Origin: Eisenbergiella tayi
GTDB lineage: Bacteria; Bacillota; Clostridia; Lachnospirales; Lachnospiraceae
Assembly: GCF_001881565.1 (NCBI RefSeq)
Contig: NZ_MPDJ01000006.1
Span: 124,001-188,000 of the forward strand
Direction of reading: 5' to 3'
DNA length: 64,000 bases
The translations under genes were made by a program, and so were the position numbers. How positions within the stretch are numbered: position 1 is the stretch's first letter; each line of letters starts with the position of its first letter. The notes below the pieces were generated by a model. That model saw nothing but the letters and a program-made list of their open reading frames with translations, did not search any database and had not been told where the DNA came from. This document shows, one piece after another, positions 23,741-32,538 of the stretch.

Positions 23741-24583
23741 ATGAGTATTCGTTTTATTTGTGATTCGACTTGTGACTATACAGAACAGCAGGCAAAGGAG
23801 CTTGGCATCACCCTTGTTCCCCTCAAAGTATTATTCGGAGAAAAAGAATATTTTGACGGCGTGGATATCAAACCGGAGGCTTTTTATGACATGCTGGCAG
23901 ATTCGGAAGAACTTCCGACAACCAGCCAGCCGTCACCGGAGGCATTCCTGCAGTATTTCCGGGAAGCAAAAGAAGCGGGGGATGATGTGATCTGCATCCT
24001 GCTCGCAAGCAAACTCAGCGGTACTTGCCAAAGTGCTTTGGTGGCTAAGGATATTGTGGAGTACGAACGGATATACATTATAGACAGCATGCAGGCCACT
24101 CTGGGAACGCAGCTTCTGACAGAAAGGGCATTTGCTCTTCAAAAGGAAGGGAAAAATGCGGAGCAGATCGTGGAAATATTGGAAAAGGAAAAAGAAAAGG
24201 TGTGTATTTACCTTATTGTAGATACTCTTCTTTACCTGCAGAAGGGCGGAAGGCTTTCTGCCACAGGCATGGTTGTGGGAAGCGCCCTGAACCTTAAGCC
24301 GGTGCTGGCTGTGCGCTATGGAGAGGTTAAAGTTGCGGGGCTTGCAAGGGGGCAGAAGGGGGCCAGGGAGAAGCTGCTGAAGGCAATGGAAAAGGACGGC
24401 GGCATGGATAAATCCAGAGGCTATAACCTGGGCTATACCGGAAATAATGAGTTCCTCGGAGAATTTCAGGATTTCATCCGCGAACGTCTGGGCACAGAAT
24501 ATAACAAAATGGTGGCAGTTGGTTCGGTAATCGGTGTTCATGTGGGACCGGGAGCAAGTGCAATCGCAGTATTTTTGAATTAA
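23741..24583 (+). CDS. DegV family fatty-acid-binding protein
   Basis: A FakB-like protein of 280 residues that binds a fatty acid for phosphorylation by FakA. The N-terminus FICDSTCDYTEQQAKELGI and the segment LPTTSQPSPEAFLQYF (about 63-78) form the DegV fold, SKLSGTCQSA near 95 is a ligand loop, and GVHVGPGASAIAVF closes the protein. The ATG at 23741 follows AGGAGGAAAG directly. It is the gene just upstream of the butyryl-CoA operon, but has its own terminator. Confidence 0.92.
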   Translation: MSIRFICDSTCDYTEQQAKELGITLVPLKVLFGEKEYFDGVDIKPEAFYDMLADSEELPTTSQPSPEAFLQYFREAKEAGDDVICILLASKLSGTCQSALVAKDIVEYERIYIIDSMQATLGTQLLTERAFALQKEGKNAEQIVEILEKEKEKVCIYLIVDTLLYLQKGGRLSATGMVVGSALNLKPVLAVRYGEVKVAGLARGQKGAREKLLKAMEKDGGMDKSRGYNLGYTGNNEFLGEFQDFIRERLGTEYNKMVAVGSVIGVHVGPGASAIAVFLN

Positions 24584-24596
24584 CAGATGAAAACAG

Positions 24597-24629
24597 GGAC
24601 ATAGGGGAGTCAAAGCCCATATGTCCTTT
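24597..24629 (+). terminator. Terminator of the upstream DegV gene
   Basis: GGACAT (24597-24602) pairs with ATGTCC (24621-24626), extended inward by GGG/CCC, and is followed by TTTA. The next 250 bases to the thl start hold one small CGGGAA/TTCCCG hairpin (24723-24736) and the thl promoter. Confidence 0.65.
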
Positions 24630-24766
24630 AATCCTTTTAATAATGAAAAGATACGTTCGCCAGTTTCTTTTTTTATAGAAAATTTATATTTTTTACATTA
24701 TTTTTAGAGCATTTCACTTAACCGGGAAGTTTCCCGTATTTCATTGGATTTCGAGTCGAAAAATCC

Positions 24767-24795
24767 TTGCTAATAAATATTCTCTATGTTATAAT
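24767..24795 (+). promoter_or_regulatory. Promoter of the butyryl-CoA operon
   Basis: TTGCTA (24767-24772) and TATAAT (24790-24795) are separated by 17 bases, 86 bases before the thl start. Confidence 0.75.
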
Positions 24796-24880
24796 AAATG
24801 CTGCGGGCAATGACAAAAAATTAACAATACCGTTAAAGCCCGGTAAACTCGCACTTTTTAATGAATATGGAGGAGAAAAC

Positions 24881-26062
24881 ATGGCAAAAAAAATCGTTTT
24901 GGCGGGTGCATGCCGTACAGCCATCGGTACTATGGGCGGAAGCTTAAGCACAACTCCGGCAGCTGAGCTGGGTGCTATTGTTATTAAGGAAGCTTTAAAC
25001 AGAGCGGGAGTTGCTCCCGAAGCAGTTGATCAGGTATATATGGGATGTGTAATCCAGGCTGGCCTTGGTCAGAATGTGGCACGTCAGGCATCTATCAAAG
25101 CTGGTTTACCGATTGAGGTTCCGGCAGTTACCATGAACGTTGTTTGTGGTTCCGGTCTGAACTGTGTGAACCAGGCTGCACAGATGATTCTCGCAGGCGA
25201 TGCGGATATCGTTATTGCAGGCGGTATGGAAAATATGTCTATGGCTCCTTATGCGATTCCTCAGGGACGTTATGGATACAGAATGGGTAACGCCACAATG
25301 GTGGATACCATGGTTAATGATGCTCTCACCGATGCTTTTAATCAGTATCATATGGGTATCACTGCTGAAAACATTGCAGAGCAGTGGGGACAGACAAGAG
25401 AGCAGCTGGACGAGTTTGCAGCATGGAGCCAGCAGAAGGCTGTTGCAGCTCAGGAAGCAGGAAAATTCGATGCAGAAATCGTTCCTGTGGAAGTGAAGAA
25501 GAAAAAAGAAACCATCATTGTCAATAAGGATGAAGGCCCTCGTCCGGGAACTACGGCAGAAGGCATTGCAAAGCTTCGTCCTGCATTCAAAAAAGATGGT
25601 ATTGTAACCGCAGCGAATGCTTCCGGAATCAATGACGGCGCTGCTGCAGTTATCGTTATGAGTGAAGAAAAAGCGAAAGAACTTGGTGTTACACCTATGG
25701 CTACATGGGTTGCCGGCGCACTGGCTGGCGTGGATCCTACTATCATGGGTATCGGACCTGTTGCTGCAACCAAGAAGGTTATGGCTAAGACAGGAATGAA
25801 TATTGATGATTTCGATCTGATTGAGGCAAATGAGGCGTTTGCCGCACAGTCTCTGGCAGTTGGACATGATCTCGGCATTGATAATGACAAGCTGAATGTA
25901 AACGGCGGAGCTATCGCACTGGGACATCCTGTAGGAGCATCCGGATGCCGTATTCTGGTTACTCTGCTTCATGAGATGGTCAGAAGAGATGCGAAGAAGG
26001 GTCTTGCAACTCTGTGCATCGGCGGCGGAATGGGCTGTGCAACCATCGTTGAGAGAGATTAA
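24881..26062 (+). CDS. thl: Acetyl-CoA acetyltransferase (thiolase)
   Basis: Condenses two acetyl-CoA into acetoacetyl-CoA, the first step of butyrate formation. The 393-residue protein has the nucleophile C89 in NVVCGSGLNC, the NEAFAAQ loop, the base His in ALGHPVGASG near 349, and the second catalytic Cys in CIGGGMGCA near 379. The ATG at 24881 follows GGAGGAGAAAAC; the frame remains open upstream but that part overlaps the promoter. It leads the order thl-crt-hbd-bcd-etfB-etfA known from Butyrivibrio and Roseburia. The codon choice (GTT, GCT, ATC) suggests high expression. Confidence 0.97.
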   Translation: MAKKIVLAGACRTAIGTMGGSLSTTPAAELGAIVIKEALNRAGVAPEAVDQVYMGCVIQAGLGQNVARQASIKAGLPIEVPAVTMNVVCGSGLNCVNQAAQMILAGDADIVIAGGMENMSMAPYAIPQGRYGYRMGNATMVDTMVNDALTDAFNQYHMGITAENIAEQWGQTREQLDEFAAWSQQKAVAAQEAGKFDAEIVPVEVKKKKETIIVNKDEGPRPGTTAEGIAKLRPAFKKDGIVTAANASGINDGAAAVIVMSEEKAKELGVTPMATWVAGALAGVDPTIMGIGPVAATKKVMAKTGMNIDDFDLIEANEAFAAQSLAVGHDLGIDNDKLNVNGGAIALGHPVGASGCRILVTLLHEMVRRDAKKGLATLCIGGGMGCATIVERD

Positions 26063-26079
26063 TATAGCATTTTAAAAGG

Positions 26080-26114
26080 GAATGATTAGTGGACTTTTTG
26101 TCTGCTAATCATTC
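26080..26114 (+). terminator. Intercistronic hairpin after thl
   Basis: GAATGATTAG (26080-26089) pairs with CTAATCATTC (26105-26114); the loop contains a run of T. It may end part of the thl transcripts or protect the 3' end. Confidence 0.55.
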
Positions 26115-26150
26115 GTTATGCAGTAAAGGTTTCTGAATACTGTTGATTAA

Positions 26151-26185
26151 CCGCCGCAATGGCGGAGGAATCCGCCTGAGGGCGG
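26151..26185 (+). promoter_or_regulatory. Alternating CCGCC/GGCGG elements before crt
   Basis: CCGCC (26151-26155), GGCGG (26161-26165), CCGCC (26172-26176) and GGCGG (26181-26185) can form either two outer hairpins (1-2 and 3-4) or one middle hairpin (2-3, extended to GGCGGA/TCCGCC). The last element lies 10 bases before the crt ribosome site (AAGGGAGAG). Confidence 0.55.
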
Positions 26186-26206
26186 GAATAAGAAAGGGAG
26201 AGTGGC

Positions 26207-26983
26207 ATGGAATATATTGTTTATGAGCAGAAGGGTGCTTATGCGGTTATTACTATCAGCCGTGAAAAGGCGCTGAACGCACTGAATTCACAGGTTCTGG
26301 ATGAACTGGACAAGACTCTTGACGGAGTGAACCTGGACGAAGTGAGATGTCTGATCCTTACCGGAGCAGGAACAAAGTCCTTTGTTGCCGGAGCGGACAT
26401 CGGAGAAATGAGTACATTGACAAAGGCCGAAGGAGAAGCTTTCGGCAAGAAGGGAAATGATGTTTTCCGTAAACTGGAAACCTTCCCCATTCCCGTTATC
26501 GCTGCTGTAAACGGTTTTGCCCTGGGCGGCGGCTGTGAGATTTCCATGAGCTGTGATATCAGAATCTGTTCTGATAATGCAGTGTTCGGACAGCCTGAGG
26601 TTGGCCTGGGAATCACTCCCGGATTCGGCGGAACACAGAGACTGGCCCGTCTGGTTGGACCGGGAATGGCTAAGCAGATGATTTATACCGCAAGAAATAT
26701 CAAGGCTGACGAGGCTCTGAGAATTGGTCTTGTTAATGCGGTTTATACCCAGGAAGAGCTGATGGGAGCCGCTGAGAAGATGGCTGCCGGAATTGCAAAG
26801 AATGCGCCTATTGCTGTGAGAAACTGCAAGAAAGCTATCAATGATGGCCTGGATGCCGATATGGATGAGGCGATTGTAATCGAGGAGAAGCTGTTTGGCG
26901 ATTGCTTCGAGAGCTATGACCAGAAAGAGGGAATGGCTGCTTTCCTGGAGAAGAGGAAAGTGGAGAAGTTTCTTAATAAATAA
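26207..26983 (+). CDS. crt: 3-hydroxybutyryl-CoA dehydratase (crotonase)
   Basis: Removes water from 3-hydroxybutyryl-CoA to give crotonyl-CoA. It is 258 residues long, the usual length for the family. AGADIGEM near 65 and ALGGGCEISMSCD near 107 form the oxyanion hole, and GQPEVGLGITPGFGGTQRL near 128 carries a catalytic Glu in the usual place. The ATG is preceded by AAAGGGAGAG. It lies 144 bases after thl with unusual hairpins between them, and upstream of hbd. Confidence 0.96.
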   Translation: MEYIVYEQKGAYAVITISREKALNALNSQVLDELDKTLDGVNLDEVRCLILTGAGTKSFVAGADIGEMSTLTKAEGEAFGKKGNDVFRKLETFPIPVIAAVNGFALGGGCEISMSCDIRICSDNAVFGQPEVGLGITPGFGGTQRLARLVGPGMAKQMIYTARNIKADEALRIGLVNAVYTQEELMGAAEKMAAGIAKNAPIAVRNCKKAINDGLDADMDEAIVIEEKLFGDCFESYDQKEGMAAFLEKRKVEKFLNK

Positions 26984-27004
26984 GGAATTGTAATCCGTCA
27001 CTCC

Positions 27005-27040
27005 GCCGGGTACAGGGGCTGTTGCTCCTTGTACCCCGGC
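27005..27040 (+). other. Intercistronic hairpin between crt and hbd
   Basis: GCCGGGTACA (27006-27015) pairs with TGTACCCCGGC (27030-27040) with one bulge. There is no T run, so it is likelier an RNA processing or stability element than a terminator. Confidence 0.5.
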
Positions 27041-27071
27041 TCAATTATAAAACACAAGGAGGCTATACAAC

Positions 27072-27911
27072 ATGAAGGTTGGTATTATTGGTGCAGGTAC
27101 AATGGGATCCGGTATTGCGCAGGCTTTTGCCCAGACAGAAGGATACGAAGTATTTTTGTGCGACATTAATGAAGAATTTGCTGCTAACGGCAAGAACAGA
27201 ATTGCAAAGGCTCTGGAGAAGAGAGTTGCAAAAGGAAAAATGGAGCAGGCTGCGGCTGACGCAATCCTCGCTAAAATCACTACCGGTGTAAAGACCATCT
27301 GTACAGACTGTGATCTGGTTGTGGAAGCAGCTCTGGAAGTTATGGATATCAAGAAACAGACCTTTAAGGAACTGCAGGATATCTGCAAGAAGGATTGTAT
27401 CTTCGCTACCAACACTTCTTCTCTTTCCATCACTGAAATCGGCGCAGGCCTTGACAGACCCGTTATCGGTATGCATTTCTTCAATCCCGCTCCTGTTATG
27501 AAGCTGGTTGAGGTTATCGCAGGACTGAATACACCTGACTGTGTTGTTGAAAAGATTAAAGAGGTTTCCGCAGCTATCGGAAAAACTCCTGTACAGGTAA
27601 ATGAAGCAGCAGGCTTCGTTGTTAACAGAATCCTTGTTCCCATGATTAACGAAGCAATCGGTATTTATGCAGAAGGCGTTGCTTCCGTAGAAGATATCGA
27701 TACCGCTATGAAGCTGGGCGCTAACCATCCCATGGGACCTCTGGCTCTGGGCGATATGATCGGCCTGGATATCGTTCTGGCTATCATGGAGGTTCTGGAA
27801 TCCGAAACAGGTGACCCGAAGTACCGTCCTCACACACTGCTTAAGAAGATGGTTCGTGGCGGACAGCTTGGACAGAAGACCGGCAAGGGCTTCTATGATT
27901 ACAGCAAGTAA
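27072..27911 (+). CDS. hbd: 3-hydroxybutyryl-CoA dehydrogenase
   Basis: Reduces acetoacetyl-CoA to 3-hydroxybutyryl-CoA with NAD(P)H. The Rossmann motif GIIGAGTMGSGIAQAFAQ lies at the start, NTSSLSITEIG near 116 and GMHFFNPAPVMKLVEVI near 135 hold the catalytic His, and the C-terminal domain ends with GRGFYDYS-type residues (GKGFYDYSK). At 279 residues it has the normal length. CAAGGAGG precedes the ATG. Confidence 0.97.
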   Translation: MKVGIIGAGTMGSGIAQAFAQTEGYEVFLCDINEEFAANGKNRIAKALEKRVAKGKMEQAAADAILAKITTGVKTICTDCDLVVEAALEVMDIKKQTFKELQDICKKDCIFATNTSSLSITEIGAGLDRPVIGMHFFNPAPVMKLVEVIAGLNTPDCVVEKIKEVSAAIGKTPVQVNEAAGFVVNRILVPMINEAIGIYAEGVASVEDIDTAMKLGANHPMGPLALGDMIGLDIVLAIMEVLESETGDPKYRPHTLLKKMVRGGQLGQKTGKGFYDYSK

Positions 27912-27964
27912 ACAGCCCCGCGGTTTTCGCGATTAATAAAGATAAAACGGAGGAGTAATTAATC

Positions 27965-29119
27965 ATGGATTTTACTTTAAGCAAAGAGCATGAAATGGCA
28001 AGAACTCTTTTCAGAGAATTTGCAGAAAAAGAAGTAAAGCCTCTTGCACAGGAGGTTGATGAAACAGAGGAGTTCCCCAGGGAAACCGTTGAAAAAATGG
28101 CTAAGCTTGGCTTCCTTGGAATCCCGGTTCCGAAGGAATACGGCGGACAGGGATGCGATCCTTTAACCTATGCTATGTGTGTGGAAGAACTGTCTAAGGT
28201 CTGCGGCACCACAGGCGTTATTGTATCCGCACATACCTCTCTTTGCTGTGACCCTATCATGACCTATGGTACGGAAGAGCAGAAGCAGAAATATCTGGTT
28301 CCCCTTGCAAAGGGCGAGAAGCTGGGCGCATTCGGTCTGACCGAGCCCGGAGCAGGTACCGATGCACAGGGACAGCAGACAAAGGCTTATCTGGATGGAG
28401 ATGAATGGGTTCTTAACGGATCCAAGATTTTCATCACCAATGGTAAAGAAGCGGATGTTTATGTAATTTTCGCTGTTACCAGTGTTGTAGAAGATAAAAG
28501 AGGCAGAAAGAAAAAAATGATTTCTGCGTTTATCGTGGAAAAAGGAACTCCCGGCTTCACCTTTGGTACCAAAGAGAAGAAGATGGGTATCCGCGGTTCC
28601 TCCACATATGAGCTGATCTTCACCGACTGCAGAATTCCCAAGGATAATCTGCTTGGAGCGGAAGGCAAGGGCTTCGGTATTGCCATGCATACTCTGGACG
28701 GCGGACGTATCGGTATCGCTGCTCAGGCTCTTGGTCTTGCAGAGGGCGCTCTTGAGCGTACTGTTGATTATGTAAAAGAAAGAAAGCAGTTCGGCAGAGC
28801 AATCGGCGCTTTCCAGAACACACAGTTCCAGCTTGCAGATATGGCTACCAAGGTAGAATGTGCTCAGCTGCTGGTTTACAAGGCTGCTATGGCAAAAGCT
28901 ACCCAGAAGGTTTATTCCGTGGAAGCTGCCAAGGCTAAACTGTATGCGGCAGAGGTTGCCATGGAAGTTACAACCAAGGCAGTTCAGCTGCACGGCGGTT
29001 ATGGTTATACAAGAGAGTACGATGTTGAGCGCATGATGCGTGATGCCAAGATTACCGAGATCTATGAAGGAACAAGCGAAGTTCAGAGAATGGTAATCTC
29101 CGGTGCACTGTTGAAATAA
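27965..29119 (+). CDS. bcd: Butyryl-CoA dehydrogenase
   Basis: An FAD enzyme that reduces crotonyl-CoA to butyryl-CoA. With EtfAB it normally bifurcates electrons from NADH to ferredoxin. It has 384 residues and the acyl-CoA dehydrogenase signatures AFGLTEPGAGTDAQGQ near 118 and QLHGGYGYTREYDVERMMRDAKITEIYEGTSEVQR near 340-373, where E368 is the usual catalytic base. CGGAGGAG precedes the ATG. The electron-transfer flavoprotein genes follow in order. Confidence 0.97.
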   Translation: MDFTLSKEHEMARTLFREFAEKEVKPLAQEVDETEEFPRETVEKMAKLGFLGIPVPKEYGGQGCDPLTYAMCVEELSKVCGTTGVIVSAHTSLCCDPIMTYGTEEQKQKYLVPLAKGEKLGAFGLTEPGAGTDAQGQQTKAYLDGDEWVLNGSKIFITNGKEADVYVIFAVTSVVEDKRGRKKKMISAFIVEKGTPGFTFGTKEKKMGIRGSSTYELIFTDCRIPKDNLLGAEGKGFGIAMHTLDGGRIGIAAQALGLAEGALERTVDYVKERKQFGRAIGAFQNTQFQLADMATKVECAQLLVYKAAMAKATQKVYSVEAAKAKLYAAEVAMEVTTKAVQLHGGYGYTREYDVERMMRDAKITEIYEGTSEVQRMVISGALLK

Positions 29120-29165
29120 CACCGCTGAGGTTAAGAGAATATAAGAAAACAAGGAGAGGAATACA

Positions 29166-29951
29166 ATGAAAATTGTTGTTTGTATTAAGCAGGTACCTGA
29201 TACAAAGGGCGGCGTTAAATTCAATCCCGATGGTACGCTGGACAGAGGTGCTATGCTTACAATCATGAACCCTGATGATAAGGCAGGTCTGGAAGCTGCA
29301 CTGAGACTGAAGGACGAGTACGGTGCAGAAGTTACCGTAATCACAATGGGTCTTCCCAAGGCAGAAGAGGTTCTGCGCGAAGCTATGGCAATGGGTGCAG
29401 ATAACGGTATTCTCGTAACTGACAGAGTACTGGGCGGCGCTGATACATGGGCAACCTCCCAGACAATTGCCGGAGCTATCCGCAATCTGGAATATGATCT
29501 GATCATCACAGGCCGTCAGGCTATCGATGGTGATACCGCACAGGTAGGACCTCAGATTTCCGAACATCTGGGAATCCCGGTTATCTCCTATGCACAGAAA
29601 ATCAAAGTGGAAGGCGACAGTGTAATCGTTGAGCGTCAGTTTGATGACAGATATCATGTACTTAAAGCGAAAATGCCCTGCCTGATCACAGCTCTGGGCG
29701 AGCTGAATGAGCCCCGTTACATGACTCCCGGCGGAATTTTCGATGCTTACAAGAAAGAAATCACCGTATGGGGAAGAGCAAATCTGGTTGATGTGGACGA
29801 TTCCAATCTGGGTCTGAAGGGATCACCCACACAGATTGCCAAGGCTTCCGATAAAGTAAGAAAGGGCGCAGGACAGAAGGTAGTTCTGGATACTCCGGAA
29901 GAATCTGCATCTTTCATTGTTGAAAAGTTACAGGAAAAACACGTTATTTAA
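29166..29951 (+). CDS. etfB: Electron transfer flavoprotein, beta subunit
   Basis: The small subunit of the Bcd-Etf complex, 261 residues. It opens with KIVVCIKQVPDT and shows MNPDDKAGLEAALRL near 35 and DLIITGRQAIDGDTAQVGPQISEHLGIPV near 112-140, the usual signature. It is 46 bases after bcd with AAGGAGAGG before the ATG. In the bifurcating complex this subunit carries the FAD that accepts electrons from NADH. Confidence 0.97.
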   Translation: MKIVVCIKQVPDTKGGVKFNPDGTLDRGAMLTIMNPDDKAGLEAALRLKDEYGAEVTVITMGLPKAEEVLREAMAMGADNGILVTDRVLGGADTWATSQTIAGAIRNLEYDLIITGRQAIDGDTAQVGPQISEHLGIPVISYAQKIKVEGDSVIVERQFDDRYHVLKAKMPCLITALGELNEPRYMTPGGIFDAYKKEITVWGRANLVDVDDSNLGLKGSPTQIAKASDKVRKGAGQKVVLDTPEESASFIVEKLQEKHVI

Positions 29952-29980
29952 TAATAAACAGAAAAGTGTGGTGAATAAGG

Positions 29981-31024
29981 ATGAATTTAGAAGAATATAA
30001 AGGAGTATTTGTCTTTGCACAGCAGGTTGATAACGTAGTGAGCGGAATCGCATTTGAACTGATTGGCAAAGGTAAAGATCTGGCAAAAGATTTAGGAACT
30101 GAAGTGACTGCAGTACTGGTTGGTTCTGATGTGAAGGGTCTTGCTGACGAACTGGCTGCTTATGGAGCTGATAAGGTAATCGTTGTTGACGATCCTGAAT
30201 TGAAAGAATACAGAACAGAGCCCTATGCACATGCACTGGCATCTGTAATCGAGAAGTATAAACCTGAAATTTTCCTGGTTGGAGCTACTGCAATCGGCCG
30301 TGACCTGGGTCCTCGTGTTTCCGCGAGAATCCATACAGGTCTGACCGCAGACTGTACACAGCTGGATATCGGTGATTTCCCGTTAAATCCTATCCCCGGA
30401 CAGGAGCAGAAGCACAATCAGCTGCTGATGACCCGTCCTGCATTCGGCGGCAATACGATTGCAACTATCGCATGCCCGAATTTCCGTCCTCAGATGGCTA
30501 CCGTACGCCCCGGCGTTATGCAGAAGGCTCCTAAGGTGGAAGGCGCTAAGGCTGTAGTGGAAGAGTTCAATCCCGGATTCACTCCGAACAACAAATATGT
30601 GGAAATCATGGAAGTTGTTAAATCCGTAGCTGATACAGCAGATATCATGGATGCAAAGATCCTGGTATCCGGCGGACGTGGAGTATGCAGCCCTGAGAAC
30701 TTCAAAATCCTTCAGGATCTGGCAGATGCAGTAGGCGGAACCGTAAGCTGTTCCCGTGCAGTTGTTGATGCAGGCTGGAAGCCCAAGGATCTTCAGGTTG
30801 GACAGACCGGTAAGACTGTTCGCCCTAATGTATATTTTGCAATCGGTATTTCCGGAGCTATCCAGCATCTGGCTGGTATGGAAGAATCCGATCTCATCAT
30901 CGCTATCAATAAGGATGAAACAGCTCCTATCTTTGACGTAGCTGACTACGGCATTGTAGGTGACCTGAACAAGATTGTTCCTGTCCTTACCGAAAAAATC
31001 AAAGAAGCGAAAGCTGCAAAATAA
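29981..31024 (+). CDS. etfA: Electron transfer flavoprotein, alpha subunit
   Basis: The large subunit of the Bcd-Etf complex, 347 residues. The N-terminal domain ends near residue 190. The C-terminal FAD-binding domain has ILVSGGRGVCSPENF, SRAVVDAGWKP, VGQTGKTVRPNVYFAIGISGAIQHLAGM and INKDETAPIFDVADYGIVGDL, all in the standard order. It is the last gene of the operon and is followed by a strong terminator. No Rnf, butyrate kinase or butyryl-CoA:acetate transferase gene is present in the window. Confidence 0.97.
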   Translation: MNLEEYKGVFVFAQQVDNVVSGIAFELIGKGKDLAKDLGTEVTAVLVGSDVKGLADELAAYGADKVIVVDDPELKEYRTEPYAHALASVIEKYKPEIFLVGATAIGRDLGPRVSARIHTGLTADCTQLDIGDFPLNPIPGQEQKHNQLLMTRPAFGGNTIATIACPNFRPQMATVRPGVMQKAPKVEGAKAVVEEFNPGFTPNNKYVEIMEVVKSVADTADIMDAKILVSGGRGVCSPENFKILQDLADAVGGTVSCSRAVVDAGWKPKDLQVGQTGKTVRPNVYFAIGISGAIQHLAGMEESDLIIAINKDETAPIFDVADYGIVGDLNKIVPVLTEKIKEAKAAK

Positions 31025-31040
31025 TGCAGTGAAGCAACAT

Positions 31041-31086
31041 AAAAAAGCCGGCGCCTGCATTGTAAAATGCAGTGCGCCGGCTTTTT
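31041..31086 (+). terminator. Strong intrinsic terminator of the butyryl-CoA operon
   Basis: AAAAAGCCGGCGC pairs with GCGCCGGCTTTTT, enclosing a second stem CTGCATT/AATGCAG, and has A-rich and T-rich sides. Confidence 0.92.
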
Positions 31087-31158
31087 GACAAGAGACAAAA
31101 ATTCTGTTCAGAATTCGTTTTTTCGGATTATGTCAATGTGATTTCCGATTAATTGGAG

Positions 31159-31187
31159 TTGTGGAGGTTTGTGGAATAGGGTATAAT
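31159..31187 (+). promoter_or_regulatory. Promoter of the second DegV gene
   Basis: TTGTGG (31159-31164) and TATAAT (31182-31187) are 17 bases apart, 71 bases before the start codon. Confidence 0.65.
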
Positions 31188-31257
31188 AACCCTACAAGGC
31201 CGCCTATACGGCTGAGTACAGAAAGAATCCTGACAGAAGGATAGAAAGGCGGAGAGG

Positions 31258-32145
31258 ATGGGAGATTATATTATTAGCTGCTGTTCTACGGCAGATCTTA
31301 CGGAGGAGCATTTTCGTGAGAGGGATATATCCTACATATGCTTTCATTATGAGTTGGATGGAGTGCAGTATGCGGATGATTTGGGCAAATCCATGGGATT
31401 TGAGGAATTTTATAAAAAAATGACGCTTGGAGCGGATACGAAGACTTCCCAGGTGAATTTAGAGGAATTCCGGGAATATTTTGAACCTTTTTTGAAGGAA
31501 GGCAAGGATATTCTGCATTTATGCCTGTCGTCAGGGATATCGGGCGTTCTTAATTCCGCGCTGGCGGCAAAGCAGGAGCTGGAAGAGCTTTATCCGGACA
31601 GAAAAATTTATGTGGTCGATTCCCTGGGGGCTTCTTCAGGATATGGCCTTATTATGGATAAGCTGGCTGACTTACGGGATGGTGGAATGGGAATAGAGGA
31701 GCTTCATGACTGGGCGGAAAAGAATAAGCTCAGGATGAACCATTGGTTCTTTTCAACGGATCTTACCTTTTATATTAAAGGAGGACGTATTTCCAAGGCA
31801 TCTGGTTTTATAGGAACGGTACTGGCAATCTGTCCGCTTTTGAATATGGATGATCAGGGAAGGCTTATTCCCCGGTTTAAAATCCGTACCAAACGGAAAG
31901 TAATACAGGCTATTGTGGAAAAGATGGAAGAGTATGCGGACGGCGGGCTTGAATATTCCGACAAGTGTTATATTTCCCAGTCGGCCTGCTATGAGGATGC
32001 CAGGGCGGTTGCCGATTTGATTGAGGAGCGTTTCCCTAAATTGAAGGGGAAGGTAGTAATCAATTATGTGGGGACTACCATCGGAAGTCATACGGGACCG
32101 GGGACGGTGGCGTTGTTCTTCTGGGGGAAGGAACGGACGGAATAA
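31258..32145 (+). CDS. DegV family protein, second copy
   Basis: A second FakB-like fatty-acid-binding protein, 295 residues, clearly divergent from the copy at 23741. Family segments are ISCCSTADLTEEHF at the start (in place of DSTCDYT), TKTSQVNLEEFREYF near 61, LSSGISGVLNSA near 92, and GTTIGSHTGPGTVALFFWG at the end. The ATG follows GGCGGAGAGG. It is monocistronic, with its own promoter and a huge inverted repeat after it. Confidence 0.92.
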   Translation: MGDYIISCCSTADLTEEHFRERDISYICFHYELDGVQYADDLGKSMGFEEFYKKMTLGADTKTSQVNLEEFREYFEPFLKEGKDILHLCLSSGISGVLNSALAAKQELEELYPDRKIYVVDSLGASSGYGLIMDKLADLRDGGMGIEELHDWAEKNKLRMNHWFFSTDLTFYIKGGRISKASGFIGTVLAICPLLNMDDQGRLIPRFKIRTKRKVIQAIVEKMEEYADGGLEYSDKCYISQSACYEDARAVADLIEERFPKLKGKVVINYVGTTIGSHTGPGTVALFFWGKERTE

Positions 32146-32177
32146 GGTGTTGGGATAAAAAGGAGGGAGGGTGTGGA

Positions 32178-32538
32178 GGTTCTATCCGTAATTAGGGTAT
32201 GCCGCCTGTGCCCTCTCTCTGTGTATCCTGCGGGCCTCCCGGTCTTCCTGTCCGGCGGCGTTCTCTCTGTATCCACCGCTGCAGACAAAAAAAGGGGCTG
32301 TTTCTAACTATTTTGTCCCTATACTCCGCTGCCAACGCGGCTTAAACTCCTCCCTTCGGTCGTCAGACAGCGCCGCTAGGGGCGGCAGCAGAGTATAGGA
32401 TCAAAACAGTAAGAAACCGCTCCCTTTTTTTGAGATGCAGCTGCGGATACAGAGAGAACGCAGCCGGAACAGGGACATAGGGAGCCCCCGGATACTAAGA
32501 GAGGGCGCAGGCGGCATACCCTAATCACGGATAGAACC
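32178..32538. repeat. 361-bp imperfect palindrome with 156/155-bp arms
   Basis: The left arm (32178-32333) begins GGTTCTATCCGT and the right arm (32384-32538) ends ACGGATAGAACC. By eye the arms match at roughly four of five positions, with small indels, around a 50-base loop (32334-32383). Near the loop, seven A (32285-32292 region) on the left face seven T on the right, so the inner stem can act as a bidirectional terminator. No gene or transposase is inside and no flanking target duplication was seen. The rest of the 600-base gap holds only the next promoter. Confidence 0.9.

Noticed and set aside
28163..29509. 448-residue antisense frame across bcd and etfB
   Set aside because: It mirrors highly biased codons of two well-supported genes, has no ribosome site and a composition unlike a real protein. 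Similar long antisense frames at 3512-4867, 39858-41006, 48250-49578, 50363-51745 and 52766-54094 were rejected for the same reason.
32178..32538. Insertion sequence
   Set aside because: The long inverted repeat has no transposase frame and no target duplication could be seen at its ends.
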